A DNA stretch of 64,000 nucleotides from Buchnera aphidicola str. Ua (Uroleucon ambrosiae) (GCF_000225465.1 NC_017259.1:62001-126000); one strand, 5' to 3'. Counted from the stretch's first letter, positions 21,443-32,051 are shown. Translations and numbers: made by a program. Notes: a model not told the origin generated them from the sequence alone.

Positions 21443-21712
21443 ATGACATCTGAATATGTAATGGAATTGTTTCATGATGCAATGAAAGTAACATTAATGC
21501 TTGCATCACCATTATTATTAGCAGCTTTAATTAGTGGTTTAATTATTAGTATATTACAAGCAGCTACACAAGTGAATGAACAAACACTTTCTTTTATTCC
21601 AAAGATTATTTCTGTTATAAGTATAATTGTAATATTAGGTCCCTGGATGTTAGGTGTTATGCTAGATTATACGCATAATTTATTTACAAATATACCATTG
21701 ATTATAAAATAA
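21443..21712 (+). CDS. fliQ: Flagellar biosynthesis protein FliQ
   Basis: This is a small membrane component of the FliPQR export pore, 89 aa as in E. coli. Two hydrophobic helices flank the conserved ISILQAATQVNEQTLSFIPK segment. The ATG has GGAG upstream. The stop codon overlaps the fliR start (TAATG). Confidence 0.97.
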   Translation: MTSEYVMELFHDAMKVTLMLASPLLLAALISGLIISILQAATQVNEQTLSFIPKIISVISIIVILGPWMLGVMLDYTHNLFTNIPLIIK

Positions 21713-22488
21713 TGTTAACTTTTAATAGTTTAGAATTAATGACATTCATTAGCAATTGTTTCTGGCCTATGGTGCGAATTTTATCATTTCTTTCTGTTAT
21801 ACCTATTTTTAATAATAAAATTTTAAATAAAAAGAATAAAATAATTTTATCTGGAATAATTAGTTGGTTAATTGCTCCATTCTTGCCTGAAGTACATACA
21901 ATATTATTTTCATATTTTGGTTTATTATTATTTATTCAGCAAATATTAATTGGTTGTGTATTAGGTTTTGTTGCACAATTTTTATTTATTGCAATTAATT
22001 TAGCTGGTGAGGTTATAAGTTTACAAATGGGTTTATCATTTTCTGTTATTTTTAGTAATAATATACATCTTGGAAATTCTATAATATCTCGTTTGTTAAA
22101 TATTTTAACTTTATTTTTTTTTCTTGTACTCGATACTCATTTACATTTGATTTCTATATTAATTGATAGTTTTTACAGTATACCTATTGATAGTTATTTT
22201 TTAAATGCAAATATTTTTTTTGTTTTATTAAAATTTTCTAGTTATTTTTTTTTCAATGGTATAATTTTTATTTTACCAATAATAATCATTTTATTAGTAT
22301 TAAGTTGTATGATGGGTTTGTTAAATCGTTTATCTCCTCAGATATCTATTTTTTCAATTGGTTTTCCATTAAATTTATTTATTGGAATATTAGTTTTATA
22401 TTTTTTAATACCTAATATACTTCCATTTTTTGAACATTTAATGAACGAGTTAATTATTTTTATCACTAATACTTTTATACAGATTTAA
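21712..22488 (+). CDS. fliR: Flagellar biosynthesis protein FliR
   Basis: This is a membrane protein of the FliPQR gate, 258 aa (E. coli 261). It has about six hydrophobic helices. A conserved FVAQFLFIAINLAGEVISLQ segment lies in the middle and RLSPQISIFSIGFPLNLFIG near the C-terminus. Its start overlaps the fliQ stop by one base. It is the last gene of the fliF operon and is followed by a terminator. Confidence 0.96.
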   Translation: MLTFNSLELMTFISNCFWPMVRILSFLSVIPIFNNKILNKKNKIILSGIISWLIAPFLPEVHTILFSYFGLLLFIQQILIGCVLGFVAQFLFIAINLAGEVISLQMGLSFSVIFSNNIHLGNSIISRLLNILTLFFFLVLDTHLHLISILIDSFYSIPIDSYFLNANIFFVLLKFSSYFFFNGIIFILPIIIILLVLSCMMGLLNRLSPQISIFSIGFPLNLFIGILVLYFLIPNILPFFEHLMNELIIFITNTFIQI

Positions 22489-22499
22489 TTTTTATAAAT

Positions 22500-22531
22500 A
22501 AAGTATAATTTTTTTAGGAAAATTATACTTT
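22500..22531 (+). terminator. Intrinsic terminator of the fliF-fliR operon
   Basis: A 13-bp perfect stem (AAAGTATAATTTT / AAAATTATACTTT) with a 6-base loop lies 11 bases after the fliR stop. It is followed by AG and six T residues. It also separates fliR from convergent rpmG. Confidence 0.82.
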
Positions 22532-22562
22532 AGTTTTTTCATATATCAAATAAGTTATTTTT

Positions 22563-22730
22563 TTATTTAATTTTACCTTCATTATATAAAACATGTTTTT
22601 GAATTACAGGATCATATTTTTTAAATTTTAATTTATCTGGTGTATTTCTTTTATTTTTAGTTGTCGTATAATAATGACCAGTTCCTGCAGAAGATATCAT
22701 TTTTATTTTTTCACGATTTTTTTTAGCCAT
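22563..22730 (-). CDS. rpmG: 50S ribosomal protein L33
   Basis: The 55-residue protein begins [20 protein letters not shown] and continues with the TTTKNKR motif, matching E. coli L33 (55 aa) throughout. It lies three bases downstream of rpmB; an rpmB-rpmG pair is standard in enterics. Confidence 0.97.
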   Translation of the reverse strand: MAKKNREKIKMISSAGTGHYYTTTKNKRNTPDKLKFKKYDPVIQKHVLYNEGKIK

Positions 22731-22733
22731 AAA

Positions 22734-22967
22734 TTACCTTAATTTTTTAAGATTTATTTTTTGTATGACTGCTTCGATTCCATTTTTATCGATACAGCGC
22801 ATACCATTAGTTGAAACACGTAATTTAACAAATCTTTTTTGATCAGCAACCCAAAATCGATGATATTGAATGTTAATTAAAAATTTTCTTTTAGTCGCAT
22901 TCATTGCGTGAGATCGATTGTTTCCAATCATTCTTTTTTTTCCAGTAACTTGACAAATACGTGACAT
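22734..22967 (-). CDS. rpmB: 50S ribosomal protein L28
   Basis: The product is 77 aa. The N-terminal [11 protein letters not shown] and the [13 protein letters not shown] core are the L28 signature. AAGAGA precedes the start. Together with rpmG it forms a two-gene ribosomal unit, divergent from tamB. Confidence 0.97.
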   Translation of the reverse strand: MSRICQVTGKKRMIGNNRSHAMNATKRKFLINIQYHRFWVADQKRFVKLRVSTNGMRCIDKNGIEAVIQKINLKKLR

Positions 22968-23180
22968 AATTTTTTCTCTTAAATTTAATTAAGTTATATA
23001 ATTTTAAAAAGAATATTTTAACATATTATAAAAGACTATAATAGTCGTTTAATTTTTTCTAATTTTTTTTAAATAAAAAATTTTAAATAAATTTTTTAAT
23101 ATAAAAATGTTATATTATATTGATTATTATTTAAATAATATTATATATTATTAAATTAATGTTAAATTAGGACAATTTAT

Positions 23181-26117
23181 ATGAAAATATATCAGAGATT
23201 CTTATCTAGATCTTTGATGTTTTTTTCTATTCTACTTATTACTTTTGTATTACTATTAGAAACTAATATAGGTTTTAAATGGATTTTTAATTTTGCCAAT
23301 CGTTTTTTTATAGAATTTAAAGTAGAAAAGATATCAGGCAATTGGCGTGATTTTTTATTAAAAAATATTCAATATGATATTTTAGGTTTTTCTATCAGAG
23401 CTGATAGTGTCCATGTAATATTGGATACTAAATCTTTATTTAAAATATCAACAGTTTTTAAAGATATTCAAATAAAAAATTTAATTGTTTTATTAAACGA
23501 TAATACATCTAATAATATTTCTAACAACAATAATATTTCTAACAAAAATGTATCTAATAATATTTCAAAAAAAAATATATTAATTAAATATCCAATGATA
23601 TTTCAAAAAATACATGTAGATAAGTTTTTTTTTCGATCTTCTCAAATCAACGTATTATTTTTTAATATTTTAACTGGTATCCAATTAATCAATAATGATA
23701 TTTTATTTTTACCTACTTATATTAATAACATCAATTTAATACTACCTCATGTAACATCATCTAAAATAATTTTTAAAAAAAATAATACAATCAAACCATT
23801 TAATTTAATGAAGAAATTGAATCATGTTAAAAAAATATATAGTTTTTTGAAATATTGTTCAAATACTTCTCAAGTATGTGTTCCATTCAACATTGATTTA
23901 CAATATTTACAATGTAACACAATAAAAATTTTTCATAATAAAAATTTTAGTTCATTCCAGATAGCATTACAAGCTAAAATAAAAGATAAAATTTTAGACA
24001 TCAAAACTATTAAAATAAATTCTAATATTTTAAGAATAAAATCTTTTGGAAAGATTATATTTCATAATAATTCTTCTATTTCATCTCTCATTAATAATAA
24101 AATAATTATACCAAAACTAAACAACAAAAGTATAAATATTGTGTTTAAATCATATGTCAACAAAAAATTTATATTTACATTACAATCTAAATATTTATAT
24201 AAATTTAAAATTCATGGATCAGTATTATTGAATGATATTAATCATCCATTTAATCTAAAATTAGATAGTTATAATTTATTTTGGCCTGTAAAAAATAAAT
24301 ATTTTTTAAAGTTTATTAATTTAAATGCTTGTATAAAAGGACAAAGAAATAATTATTTAATATCTTTAAAAAATAAATTTGTTTTAAGAGGATTACCTAC
24401 AATTTTTTTTCATGTTGAAGGACAAGGAAATTTAAAAAATATATTTTTAAAAAGACTTCAATTATTTCCTATGAATATTAAAAACGATAAAACAAAAAAA
24501 TCTATTATAGATAATCTAAAATATAATAAAAATATATTAAAATTAATAGGAAAAATGAATATATTCACTAATAATTATAATAATACAACAAATTTATATA
24601 TTCCTAAGATTAATTTAGATCTTAAGTTTATGAAGAAAAAATTAGCTATATTAGGGTCTTTTTATTATCGAAATAATAATATATTAAATATTCCAAAAAT
24701 AAATTTTTCTATAGGAAAAAATAAGTTATTTTTAAAAGGTTTTATAGGACAAAAATATAATATATATTCATCAATTTATGCAAATCATTTGAATTATTTT
24801 TATCCTAATTTAAAAGGGAAAATTACAGCTCAAGCAAAATTGTATGGAAATAATATGCTTTCTATTTTAACTGGAAAAATTTTAGCTGCGAATTTATATA
24901 CTAATCGTATACATATTAACAATGTTAAAATCTTTACAAATATGAATGTTAAGAATATTATTTCAGGAAATTTTTTATTAGATGCGAAAAAAATTAGTTT
25001 TTATGATACTTATATTAATAATTTACGTATTCAAACCTATTTTCATAATTATGAACAGCATTTTGATTTTTTATTAAAAAGTAAAAATTTTTATATAAAT
25101 TTTACAATAAATGGAATATTTAATAAACAAACAGGAATAAGGTATAGTTTATTAAAAACAATAAATATTAGAACATGCTTAGGGCAAGTTAATTTTCAAA
25201 ATATATTTGCATTCAATTATTATAATATTAATGATAAATTAAATAATTTTTATAAAAATAGTATGAAACAAAAAGAAAGATTATCATCTATATTCTATAA
25301 TAAAAAATTATCTTCTTTGGATATTTTCAATAAACCTTTTATAAATTTTAGAAGTAATTTATTTATTAAAGGATACTTAAAAAGTTTTTTAAGAAATGGT
25401 CTTTCTAATGGAAAAATTTTTTTAACAGGTACTAATATAGAATTAGAAAAAAATCAAAATAAAAAAATATTTTTAGAAAAAATCGATTTGTTAAAATTAT
25501 CTATAAATTTAGTAAATAATACTTTAAAAAGTAAATGGATGATTAAAAAAATAAAAAAATCATCAAAAAATGATATGATATTCGGATATTTAAATATTAT
25601 AAATATTTATCATCAAAAAAATATCAATGGTAAATGTTATTTTATTAATTTTCCTATTTCATTTTTAAATTTTTTTTCTTCTAATAACAATGCAATAAAT
25701 GGTTTATTTAGCAGTAAGATAAAATTTTTTGGAACTATTTATCAGCCTAAAATTTTGGCTGATATTAATTTGCAAGATATTTATATTAAAAGTAATAATA
25801 TATTAAAATATATCACTTTATTTTTTCCTTATTTACCAAAAAAAATTCATACTATAAAAATTAATCAAGAAATTACAATAAAGAAAGGTAAAATATTATT
25901 TAAATTATATCCATCTTTTCAAAATAATTATCCTAAAACAGAATGGCATCTTATTTTTAATAGTAACAAAATATCTATGTTCATTTTTTCAAAAATTCAG
26001 GTGAAATTTTCTTCATATTTAAATTTACATTATTTACTATCACAATATGATTTAATGGGGTTTATAAAATTACCTTTTTTTTGTTTTAAAATTAATGAAA
26101 AAAATTTTATTTTTTAA
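23181..26117 (+). CDS. tamB: TamB-like translocation and assembly module protein
   Basis: The product is a 978-aa, very Asn/Ile/Lys-rich protein with an N-terminal signal-anchor helix (about residues 13-28), a long repetitive beta-rich body and a C-terminal segment resembling the TamB/DUF490 domain (near 880-978). TamB spans the periplasm and helps build the outer membrane, usually with the outer-membrane protein TamA. E. coli TamB is 1259 aa, so this one is shortened. The assignment rests on architecture and on position beside ppa (ytfN and ppa are near neighbours in E. coli), not on strong residue identity. No tamA is adjacent here. Confidence 0.75.
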   Translation: MKIYQRFLSRSLMFFSILLITFVLLLETNIGFKWIFNFANRFFIEFKVEKISGNWRDFLLKNIQYDILGFSIRADSVHVILDTKSLFKISTVFKDIQIKNLIVLLNDNTSNNISNNNNISNKNVSNNISKKNILIKYPMIFQKIHVDKFFFRSSQINVLFFNILTGIQLINNDILFLPTYINNINLILPHVTSSKIIFKKNNTIKPFNLMKKLNHVKKIYSFLKYCSNTSQVCVPFNIDLQYLQCNTIKIFHNKNFSSFQIALQAKIKDKILDIKTIKINSNILRIKSFGKIIFHNNSSISSLINNKIIIPKLNNKSINIVFKSYVNKKFIFTLQSKYLYKFKIHGSVLLNDINHPFNLKLDSYNLFWPVKNKYFLKFINLNACIKGQRNNYLISLKNKFVLRGLPTIFFHVEGQGNLKNIFLKRLQLFPMNIKNDKTKKSIIDNLKYNKNILKLIGKMNIFTNNYNNTTNLYIPKINLDLKFMKKKLAILGSFYYRNNNILNIPKINFSIGKNKLFLKGFIGQKYNIYSSIYANHLNYFYPNLKGKITAQAKLYGNNMLSILTGKILAANLYTNRIHINNVKIFTNMNVKNIISGNFLLDAKKISFYDTYINNLRIQTYFHNYEQHFDFLLKSKNFYINFTINGIFNKQTGIRYSLLKTINIRTCLGQVNFQNIFAFNYYNINDKLNNFYKNSMKQKERLSSIFYNKKLSSLDIFNKPFINFRSNLFIKGYLKSFLRNGLSNGKIFLTGTNIELEKNQNKKIFLEKIDLLKLSINLVNNTLKSKWMIKKIKKSSKNDMIFGYLNIINIYHQKNINGKCYFINFPISFLNFFSSNNNAINGLFSSKIKFFGTIYQPKILADINLQDIYIKSNNILKYITLFFPYLPKKIHTIKINQEITIKKGKILFKLYPSFQNNYPKTEWHLIFNSNKISMFIFSKIQVKFSSYLNLHYLLSQYDLMGFIKLPFFCFKINEKNFIF
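23511..23566 (+). repeat. In-frame tandem repeat inside tamB
   Basis: The 17-mer AATAATATTTCTAACAA occurs at 23511 and 23529 (period 18) and its first 11 bases recur at 23556. It encodes an Asn/Ser-rich stretch (NNISN units) at about residues 111-129. Period and spacing are multiples of three, so copy-number change would keep the frame. Confidence 0.7.
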
Positions 26118-26140
26118 TTGAGAATGATTTTTGAAAATAT

Positions 26141-26677
26141 TTAAATTGATATATTTTTCGCACGATGGTATGCGTTATTAATTTCTAATTTAGCTTCTTG
26201 AGCATTTCCCCAATCAATAATTTTTACCCATTTTTCTTTTTCTAATTTTTTATAATATTTAAAGAAATGACTAATTTGTTGTTTTAATAGTTCTGATATA
26301 TCTGAAATATCATTTATATTTTTATATTGTTCACAAATTTTACTCTTTGGTACAGCTATAATTTTAGCATCATTTCCTGATTCATCATTCATTTTTAATA
26401 TTCCAATTGGTTTACAATGAATTATAGAATTTGATTGTATTGGATAATGTGAAGGAACTAAGACATCTAAAGGATCGCCATCTAACGATAAAGTTTGATT
26501 AATATATCCATAGTTACAGGGATAAAACATAGGAGTAGGTATAAAACGATCAACAAAAAGTACACCTGATTGCTTATCCATTTCATATTTTATAGGCGAT
26601 GAATTGGATGATATTTCTATAATAACATATATATCATGCGGTATATTATCACCTGCTTTAATATTTTTAAAGCTCAT
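26141..26677 (-). CDS. ppa: Inorganic pyrophosphatase
   Basis: This enzyme hydrolyses pyrophosphate to drive biosynthesis. It is 178 aa (E. coli 176). The family I signature DGDPLDVLV is present at about residues 66-74. Further active-site elements are the KYEMDK segment and the GYINQT loop. It is convergent with tamB. Confidence 0.97.
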   Translation of the reverse strand: MSFKNIKAGDNIPHDIYVIIEISSNSSPIKYEMDKQSGVLFVDRFIPTPMFYPCNYGYINQTLSLDGDPLDVLVPSHYPIQSNSIIHCKPIGILKMNDESGNDAKIIAVPKSKICEQYKNINDISDISELLKQQISHFFKYYKKLEKEKWVKIIDWGNAQEAKLEINNAYHRAKNISI

Positions 26678-26857
26678 TATAGTTTTCCTTTAATAATATT
26701 TTTTTTATTAATATAATTTAATAATTCAATGAAAGTAAGCATTTTAACATTGAAGAATAATTATATCTATTTTTTATAACTATTAAGTTATATTCATTTT
26801 TAGTATTTTTTAATATAATATTTTATATAAATATATAATTTTAAGGATTTATAATAT

Positions 26858-28198
26858 ATGGAACTAATTAAAGATATAGAAACAGAAGAATTATCATTAT
26901 TAAATACTGTTCAAAAGACGTTAGAATTGTCTAAAAATAAAAATATTTCTATTGAAGTGTATATAAAAAAAACTATAGGAATTAGTGTTAATATAAGAAA
27001 TAGTATTGTAGAGAATGTTGAATTTAATAGTGATGGTGCATTGTTTATTACAGTATATAATAAATTTTCTAAAGGTACTGTATCATCAAAAGATTTTAGT
27101 ATGCATGGAATAAAAAATATGTTAGAAATGGCTATTAATATTTCAAAATATACTTCTTCTGACTTCTTTTCAGGATTACCGGATAGAAAAAATTTATGTT
27201 TTAATGCACTAGAACTTGATTTATTTCATCCATGGGAATGGAATATAGAAAATGCAATTAAATTTTCTGTTCTATCAGAACAAGAAGCTTTTAAATTTGA
27301 TAACAGAATTGTTAATAGTGAAGGTAGTTTTTTTAATGGACATATGACGATAAATATTTTTGGAAATAGTTTAGGTATGTTGCAAAAATATAAATCGACG
27401 CGTTATTCAAGTTATACTTGTATGATTGCAAAAGATCAATATTCTATGCAAAGAGATTTTGATTATTCTATTTCAAGAAAAATAGATAATTTATTAAAAC
27501 CAGAAATATTAGGTCAAAATAGTGCTAAACGTGCTGTATCTAGATTAGGTTCTAAAAAAATAGCTACAATGAAATCACCAATTATTTTTTTATCTTCAAT
27601 ATCTTATATGTTTTTTTCACATCTTATTTCTGCAATTAGTGGTAATCATGTATATCAAAAATCTACATTTTTAATTAATGATTTAAAAAATAAAATTTTT
27701 CCTGATTGGTTAGATATTATAGAGAATCCTCATATAAAACAAGGTTTGGGCAGCAAACCATTTGATAATGAAGGTGTATCTACAAATATTAAATATATTA
27801 TTCGTAATGGAATTTTGCAAACATGGTTATTAAATAGTTATAATGCTCGTAAACTACAATTAGATAGTACAGGAAATTGTGGTGGAATTTATAATTGGTT
27901 AGTTTCACATAGTAATATATCTTTTTCAGAATTATTAAAAAATATGAATAAAGGTATATTAATCACTGAATTAATGGGGCAAGGTGTAGATATTATTAAT
28001 GGAAATTATTCACGAGGTGCTGTAGGTTTTTGGATAGAACAAGGAAAAATTTCTTATCCTATTCATGGGATCACAATATCTGGAAATTTAAGAAGTATGT
28101 GGGATAATATTGTTAGTATTAGTAATGATATTGATATACGAAATAATATTCAATGTGGTTCAGTTTTATTATCTGAAATACAAGTATCTGGAAATTAA
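26858..28198 (+). CDS. pmbA: Metalloprotease-like protein PmbA/TldE
   Basis: The product is 446 aa, close to E. coli PmbA (450). It shares the TldD/PmbA fold, with the C-terminal GxxNPxxG-type core replaced by PmbA-like blocks such as [18 protein letters not shown] and the near-terminal [12 protein letters not shown]. PmbA acts with TldD, which supplies the zinc site, in peptide maturation and CcdA degradation in E. coli. tldD is not in this window. It is convergent with rnpB across a palindromic terminator. Confidence 0.93.
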   Translation: MELIKDIETEELSLLNTVQKTLELSKNKNISIEVYIKKTIGISVNIRNSIVENVEFNSDGALFITVYNKFSKGTVSSKDFSMHGIKNMLEMAINISKYTSSDFFSGLPDRKNLCFNALELDLFHPWEWNIENAIKFSVLSEQEAFKFDNRIVNSEGSFFNGHMTINIFGNSLGMLQKYKSTRYSSYTCMIAKDQYSMQRDFDYSISRKIDNLLKPEILGQNSAKRAVSRLGSKKIATMKSPIIFLSSISYMFFSHLISAISGNHVYQKSTFLINDLKNKIFPDWLDIIENPHIKQGLGSKPFDNEGVSTNIKYIIRNGILQTWLLNSYNARKLQLDSTGNCGGIYNWLVSHSNISFSELLKNMNKGILITELMGQGVDIINGNYSRGAVGFWIEQGKISYPIHGITISGNLRSMWDNIVSISNDIDIRNNIQCGSVLLSEIQVSGN

Positions 28199-28224
28199 AT
28201 TAGAAAAATGCATTTTTTAAAAAA

Positions 28225-28252
28225 TTAAAGGTAATAAATTTATTACCTTTAA
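28225..28252. terminator. Palindromic terminator between pmbA and rnpB
   Basis: This is a perfect 28-base palindrome with half-site TTAAAGGTAATAAA. On the minus strand, which carries rnpB, it is followed by six T residues, fitting a rho-independent terminator for RNase P RNA. On the plus strand it can also end pmbA transcripts. Confidence 0.7.
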
Positions 28253-28282
28253 TACTTATTGAAGAAAATTTTTTTATATAAT

Positions 28283-28648
28283 GAAGTTGACCTATAAGCC
28301 GGGTTCTGTGTTAACAGTCATTCATCTAGATTAATAATCACTTATTAATTCAAGCAGCCTACCCAAGATTTATATAGTACGAGCAGCACAAAATTTCAAC
28401 TGAACCTTATATTTGGCTTTGCTCCAGGTGGAGTTTACCTAGCCATAATTGTTGCCAATTATGCGGTGTGCTCTTACCACGCCTTTTCACCCTTTCCGTA
28501 TTTATGACAATAAATAGGTGGTTTTTTTCTGTTGCACTTGTCATAAGCTTACGCTTTCCAGATGTTATCTGGCACCTTGCTCTATGGAGCCCGGACTTTC
28601 CTCTTTTTAATCTTATAAAAATTAAACAGCGACTGTTTGGTCAACTTC
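28283..28648 (-). ncRNA. rnpB: RNase P RNA (M1 RNA)
   Basis: This is the catalytic RNA that matures tRNA 5' ends. The ends pair as P1: GAAGTTGACC (28648 downward) with GGTCAACTTC (down to 28283). Conserved core blocks on the minus strand include GAGGAAAGTCCGGGCTCCAT near the 5' end, GGTAAACTCCACC in the middle, GGGTGAAA, and the 3' segment TAGATGAATGACTG followed by ACAGAACCCGGCTTAT. The length of 366 is close to E. coli (377). A good promoter ends 8 bases upstream. It lies directly after rsmI on the same strand. Confidence 0.97.
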
Positions 28649-28656
28649 AAATATTA

Positions 28657-28685
28657 ATTATACAATATTTAAATAATTTTGTCAT
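28657..28685 (-). promoter_or_regulatory. Promoter of rnpB
   Basis: On the minus strand ATGACA (28680-28685) and a perfect TATAAT (28657-28662) are 17 bases apart. The predicted start coincides with the P1 5' end of rnpB. The promoter overlaps the last codons and stop of rsmI. Confidence 0.7.
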
Positions 28686-29529
28686 TTTTATTTTTTATAA
28701 CATATTGATATAAATTATTTTTATTAAAATCATGTATTTTAGAAGTAATTAAAACTGATGTTTTTAAGGTACAGAAATTTCTTAAAATAAAAAAAGTGTC
28801 TAATATTTTTTGATTTAAAGTATCATTTTTTAATTTTTTATAACCATCAATAATAATTACTATTTCGCCTTTATAACGATTTTTTTCTTCTTTCAGCCAT
28901 TTGAGCAATGAAATAGCTGTTGCTCCATAAATAGATTCCCATTTTTTTGTAATTTCTCTAGCTATTACTATATATCTATTTTTATCTATTTGCTCTATTA
29001 TATCTTGCATACTTTCAAGTATTCTATACTTTGTTTCATAAAAAATAATTGGTCGTGTTTCTTTTCTTAAAGAATATAATAAATTTTGTCTTTCTGTTTT
29101 TTTAGAAGGCAAAAACCCTTCATAACAAAAACGATTATACATGAGACCAGAGGCGCTTAACGCAGTAATAGCAGCACAAGGTCCAGGAAGAGGAATTACT
29201 TGAATATTAAAATTATGACATTTTTTTATTAATAGATTACCAGGATCATTAATAATTGGAGTGCCTGCATTAGATACTAAAGCAATTGTTTTTCCTTTTT
29301 TTAATTCTTTAATTAAATGATCACTTTGTTTCTTTTCATTATCTTTATTCATTGATATTAAATAATTTTTAATATTAAAATGCTGAAGTAAAATATTAGT
29401 GTGTTGAATATTTTCCGCAGCAATTATATTAACCTTTTTTAATACTTCTAATGCTCTATGAGTTATATCTAATAAATTACCAATTGGAGTTGGTACAACA
29501 TATAGCATACCAGTATAATTTTGATTCAT
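28669..29529 (-). CDS. rsmI: 16S rRNA 2'-O-ribose C1402 methyltransferase RsmI
   Basis: This SAM-dependent tetrapyrrole-methylase-fold enzyme modifies C1402 in the decoding centre. It is 286 aa, the same as E. coli RsmI (YraL). Visible motifs are VPTPIGNLLDITHRALEVL near residues 12-30, ALVSNAGTPIINDPG and PLPGPCAAITALSASGL. The normal AEDTRHT motif reads AENIQHT. The 3' end overlaps the rnpB promoter. Confidence 0.96.
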   Translation of the reverse strand: MNQNYTGMLYVVPTPIGNLLDITHRALEVLKKVNIIAAENIQHTNILLQHFNIKNYLISMNKDNEKKQSDHLIKELKKGKTIALVSNAGTPIINDPGNLLIKKCHNFNIQVIPLPGPCAAITALSASGLMYNRFCYEGFLPSKKTERQNLLYSLRKETRPIIFYETKYRILESMQDIIEQIDKNRYIVIAREITKKWESIYGATAISLLKWLKEEKNRYKGEIVIIIDGYKKLKNDTLNQKILDTFFILRNFCTLKTSVLITSKIHDFNKNNLYQYVIKNKNDKII

Positions 29530-29666
29530 TTTTTTCCATAAAATATTATTATATTTATAATAATAAAGATTATCTCGAATATTTTGATTAAAATAAAATA
29601 TTTTTTGTTTTTTATTATTTTATTTTAACTGTATTTATGATGTGTAATGAGTAAAAGGATTAAAAT

Positions 29667-30887
29667 ATGAAACGTGTAGTTATTACAGGTATTGGTATTA
29701 TTTCTAGTATTGGTAATAATAAAGAAGAAGTATTAAATTCTTTATATCATGGTGTTTCTGGAATTGTTTTTTCAGAAGAAATGCAACAATTAAATATGCG
29801 TAGTAATATTTGGGGTAGTATTAAATTGCCAAAAAATTATATGATAATAAATAAAATCAATCGATTTATGAACAATGCGTCTAGATATTCATTTATAACT
29901 ATGCTTGAAGCTATAAAAGATGCAAATATAACAAATCAATATTATCAAAATAATCCTCGTGTAGGAATTATTACAGGATCAGGATGTAGTTTTACAGAAA
30001 GTTTTATTCATTATCATAAATGTCATGTTAAAAAAAAATATATTTCAAATATTACTAGTCCTTATCTTGCTATTAAAACTATGCCATCTACAATATCTGC
30101 TTGTTTATCTGTTTTATTTAAAATTCATGGAGTTAGTTATTCTATTAGTTCAGCCTGTGCTACTTCTGCACATTGTATTGGAAATGCATTTGAATTAATT
30201 CAATCTGGAAAACAAGATCTTATTTTTGCAGGTGGGGGTGAAGAGTTAAGTGTAGAATTAGCTCATCAATTTGATGTTATGAAAGTTTTATCTGCTAATT
30301 TTAATCAAAATCCTAAACAAGCATCACGTGTTTATGATGTAGATCGTGATGGTTTTGTTATTTCAGGTGGAGCAGGGATATTAGTTATTGAAGAATTAAA
30401 TTGCGCTTTATCTCGTTCAGCTCATATTTATGCAGAAATTATTGGGTACGGAGCAACATCTGATGGTTATAATATGGTTATACCATCAGGAGATGGAGCC
30501 GTTCGTTGCATGAATTTAGCAAAACAAAATAAAGATATATTTATTGATTATATTAATGCGCATGGAACTTCTACTAAAATCGGTGATTTAATAGAATTGC
30601 GTGCTATAAAAACAGCATTTTTACATGAAAATCAGCCAATGATATCTGCAACCAAATCTATGACTGGTCATGCGTTAGGAGCATCAGGCGTGCATGAGAT
30701 GATTTATACATTATTAATGCTGAAACATAATTTTATCGCTCCGACAATTAATATTAAAAAATTAGATTCTAATGCAGAAAATATGAATATTATTCAGAAA
30801 ATCACTAATGTAAAAATTAATACAGCTATGTCTAATAGTTTTGGTTTTGGTGGCTCAAATGTTTCATTAATAATAAAAAAATATTAA
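29667..30887 (+). CDS. fabB: 3-oxoacyl-[acyl-carrier-protein] synthase I (KAS I)
   Basis: FabB is the condensing enzyme of type II fatty-acid elongation. It is 406 aa, the same as E. coli. The catalytic Cys is C164 in SISSACATSAH; the two active-site His lie in NAHGTSTKIGD and KSMTGHALGASG. The C-terminal NSFGFGGSNVSLI block is present. It stands alone between rsmI and talA and ends at a strong hairpin. Confidence 0.97.
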   Translation: MKRVVITGIGIISSIGNNKEEVLNSLYHGVSGIVFSEEMQQLNMRSNIWGSIKLPKNYMIINKINRFMNNASRYSFITMLEAIKDANITNQYYQNNPRVGIITGSGCSFTESFIHYHKCHVKKKYISNITSPYLAIKTMPSTISACLSVLFKIHGVSYSISSACATSAHCIGNAFELIQSGKQDLIFAGGGEELSVELAHQFDVMKVLSANFNQNPKQASRVYDVDRDGFVISGGAGILVIEELNCALSRSAHIYAEIIGYGATSDGYNMVIPSGDGAVRCMNLAKQNKDIFIDYINAHGTSTKIGDLIELRAIKTAFLHENQPMISATKSMTGHALGASGVHEMIYTLLMLKHNFIAPTINIKKLDSNAENMNIIQKITNVKINTAMSNSFGFGGSNVSLIIKKY

Positions 30888-30955
30888 TATTATATGTTAT
30901 TGTTATATCTTATTCAATTAAGAATATTAAATATTTTATTGTTTATAGTGTTAAT

Positions 30956-31002
30956 AATAAAAAATCATTTTAATATGGAAAATATTAAAATGATTTTTTA
31001 TT
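30956..31002 (+). terminator. Very long terminator-like hairpin after fabB
   Basis: A perfect 21-bp stem (30956-30976 with 30982-31002) closes a GGAAA loop. The 3' arm contains six T residues. It lies 69 bases beyond fabB and about 100 before talA. It is unusually long and exact for this genome. Confidence 0.75.
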
Positions 31003-31100
31003 ATTAAAACATATCATGTAATTATATAAAATATATCTTAACTTTAAGCAGTCATATCTTGACATTAAAAAAATTTTATATAACACAATAGGAATTGAAT

Positions 31101-32051
31101 ATGAATCAATTAAATATTTTAAAGCAATTTTCTACTATTGTAGCAGATACAAGTGATATAGAATCTATATGTAAATATCAACCTCAAGATGCTACTACTA
31201 ATCCGTCTTTAATACTTCAAGCAGTTAGCATAGATAAAAATCAAAAATTTATAGCACAAGCTGTACAATACGCTAAACAGAAAGGAGGTTCATTTAAAGA
31301 TAAAATAATTAATGCCAGCGATAAAATATTAGTTGATCTCGGAATAGAAATTTTAAAAAATATTCCAGGTTATATTTCTAGTGAAGTTGATGCCCGTCTA
31401 TCTTTTAGTACAGAAAAATGTATTTTAAAAGCACATAAATTAATTAATTTATATGAAGAAGCAGGCATTTCGAGAAATAGAGTTTTAATTAAACTAGCTG
31501 CAACTTGGGAATGTATTAAAGCTGCAGAAGAACTAATGAAAGATAATATTTCTTGTAATTTAACTTTGTTATTTTCATTTGCTCAAGCACGAGCATGTGC
31601 TGAATCAAACGTGTTTTTGATTTCTCCCTTTGTTGGTCGAATTTATGATTGGTATGTTTCGCAAAATTTATTATCTAAATCTTTTACAGGAAAAGATCCT
31701 GGTGTTATGTCAGTGTGTAAGATTTATGATTATTATAAAAAACATAATTATAAAACGATTATTATGGCTGCAAGTTTTCGTAATATTCAACAAATATTAT
31801 GCTTATCTGGATGCGATAAATTAACTATTTCACCTATCTTATTAAAAGAATTAAAATCCTATACTGGAACAATAGAACGACAGCTTAACCTTCCTAATAT
31901 TCTATTATCATCTCCTGTCTCATTATCTGAAGATGAGTTTAGATGGGAACATAATCAAGATGCGATGGCTGTTCAAAAGTTATCTGAAGGTATACGTCAT
32001 TTTGGACAAGATCAACTGGAATTAGAAAAAATACTGTCTAAAAGAATATAA
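31101..32051 (+). CDS. talA: Transaldolase A
   Basis: This enzyme transfers dihydroxyacetone between sugar phosphates in the non-oxidative pentose phosphate pathway. It is 316 aa, equal to E. coli TalA. The Schiff-base lysine lies in [19 protein letters not shown] is at about residues 31-38. I chose the ATG at 31101, with AGGA 8 bases upstream, over the in-frame TTG at 31095. It is followed by tktB, the same pair as in E. coli. Confidence 0.96.
   Translation: MNQLNILKQFSTIVADTSDIESICKYQPQDATTNPSLILQAVSIDKNQKFIAQAVQYAKQKGGSFKDKIINASDKILVDLGIEILKNIPGYISSEVDARLSFSTEKCILKAHKLINLYEEAGISRNRVLIKLAATWECIKAAEELMKDNISCNLTLLFSFAQARACAESNVFLISPFVGRIYDWYVSQNLLSKSFTGKDPGVMSVCKIYDYYKKHNYKTIIMAASFRNIQQILCLSGCDKLTISPILLKELKSYTGTIERQLNLPNILLSSPVSLSEDEFRWEHNQDAMAVQKLSEGIRHFGQDQLELEKILSKRI

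Noticed and set aside
28468-28713. An 81-codon plus-strand open frame
   Set aside because: It lies within the antisense of the RNase P RNA gene; the sequence is explained by conserved rnpB structure.
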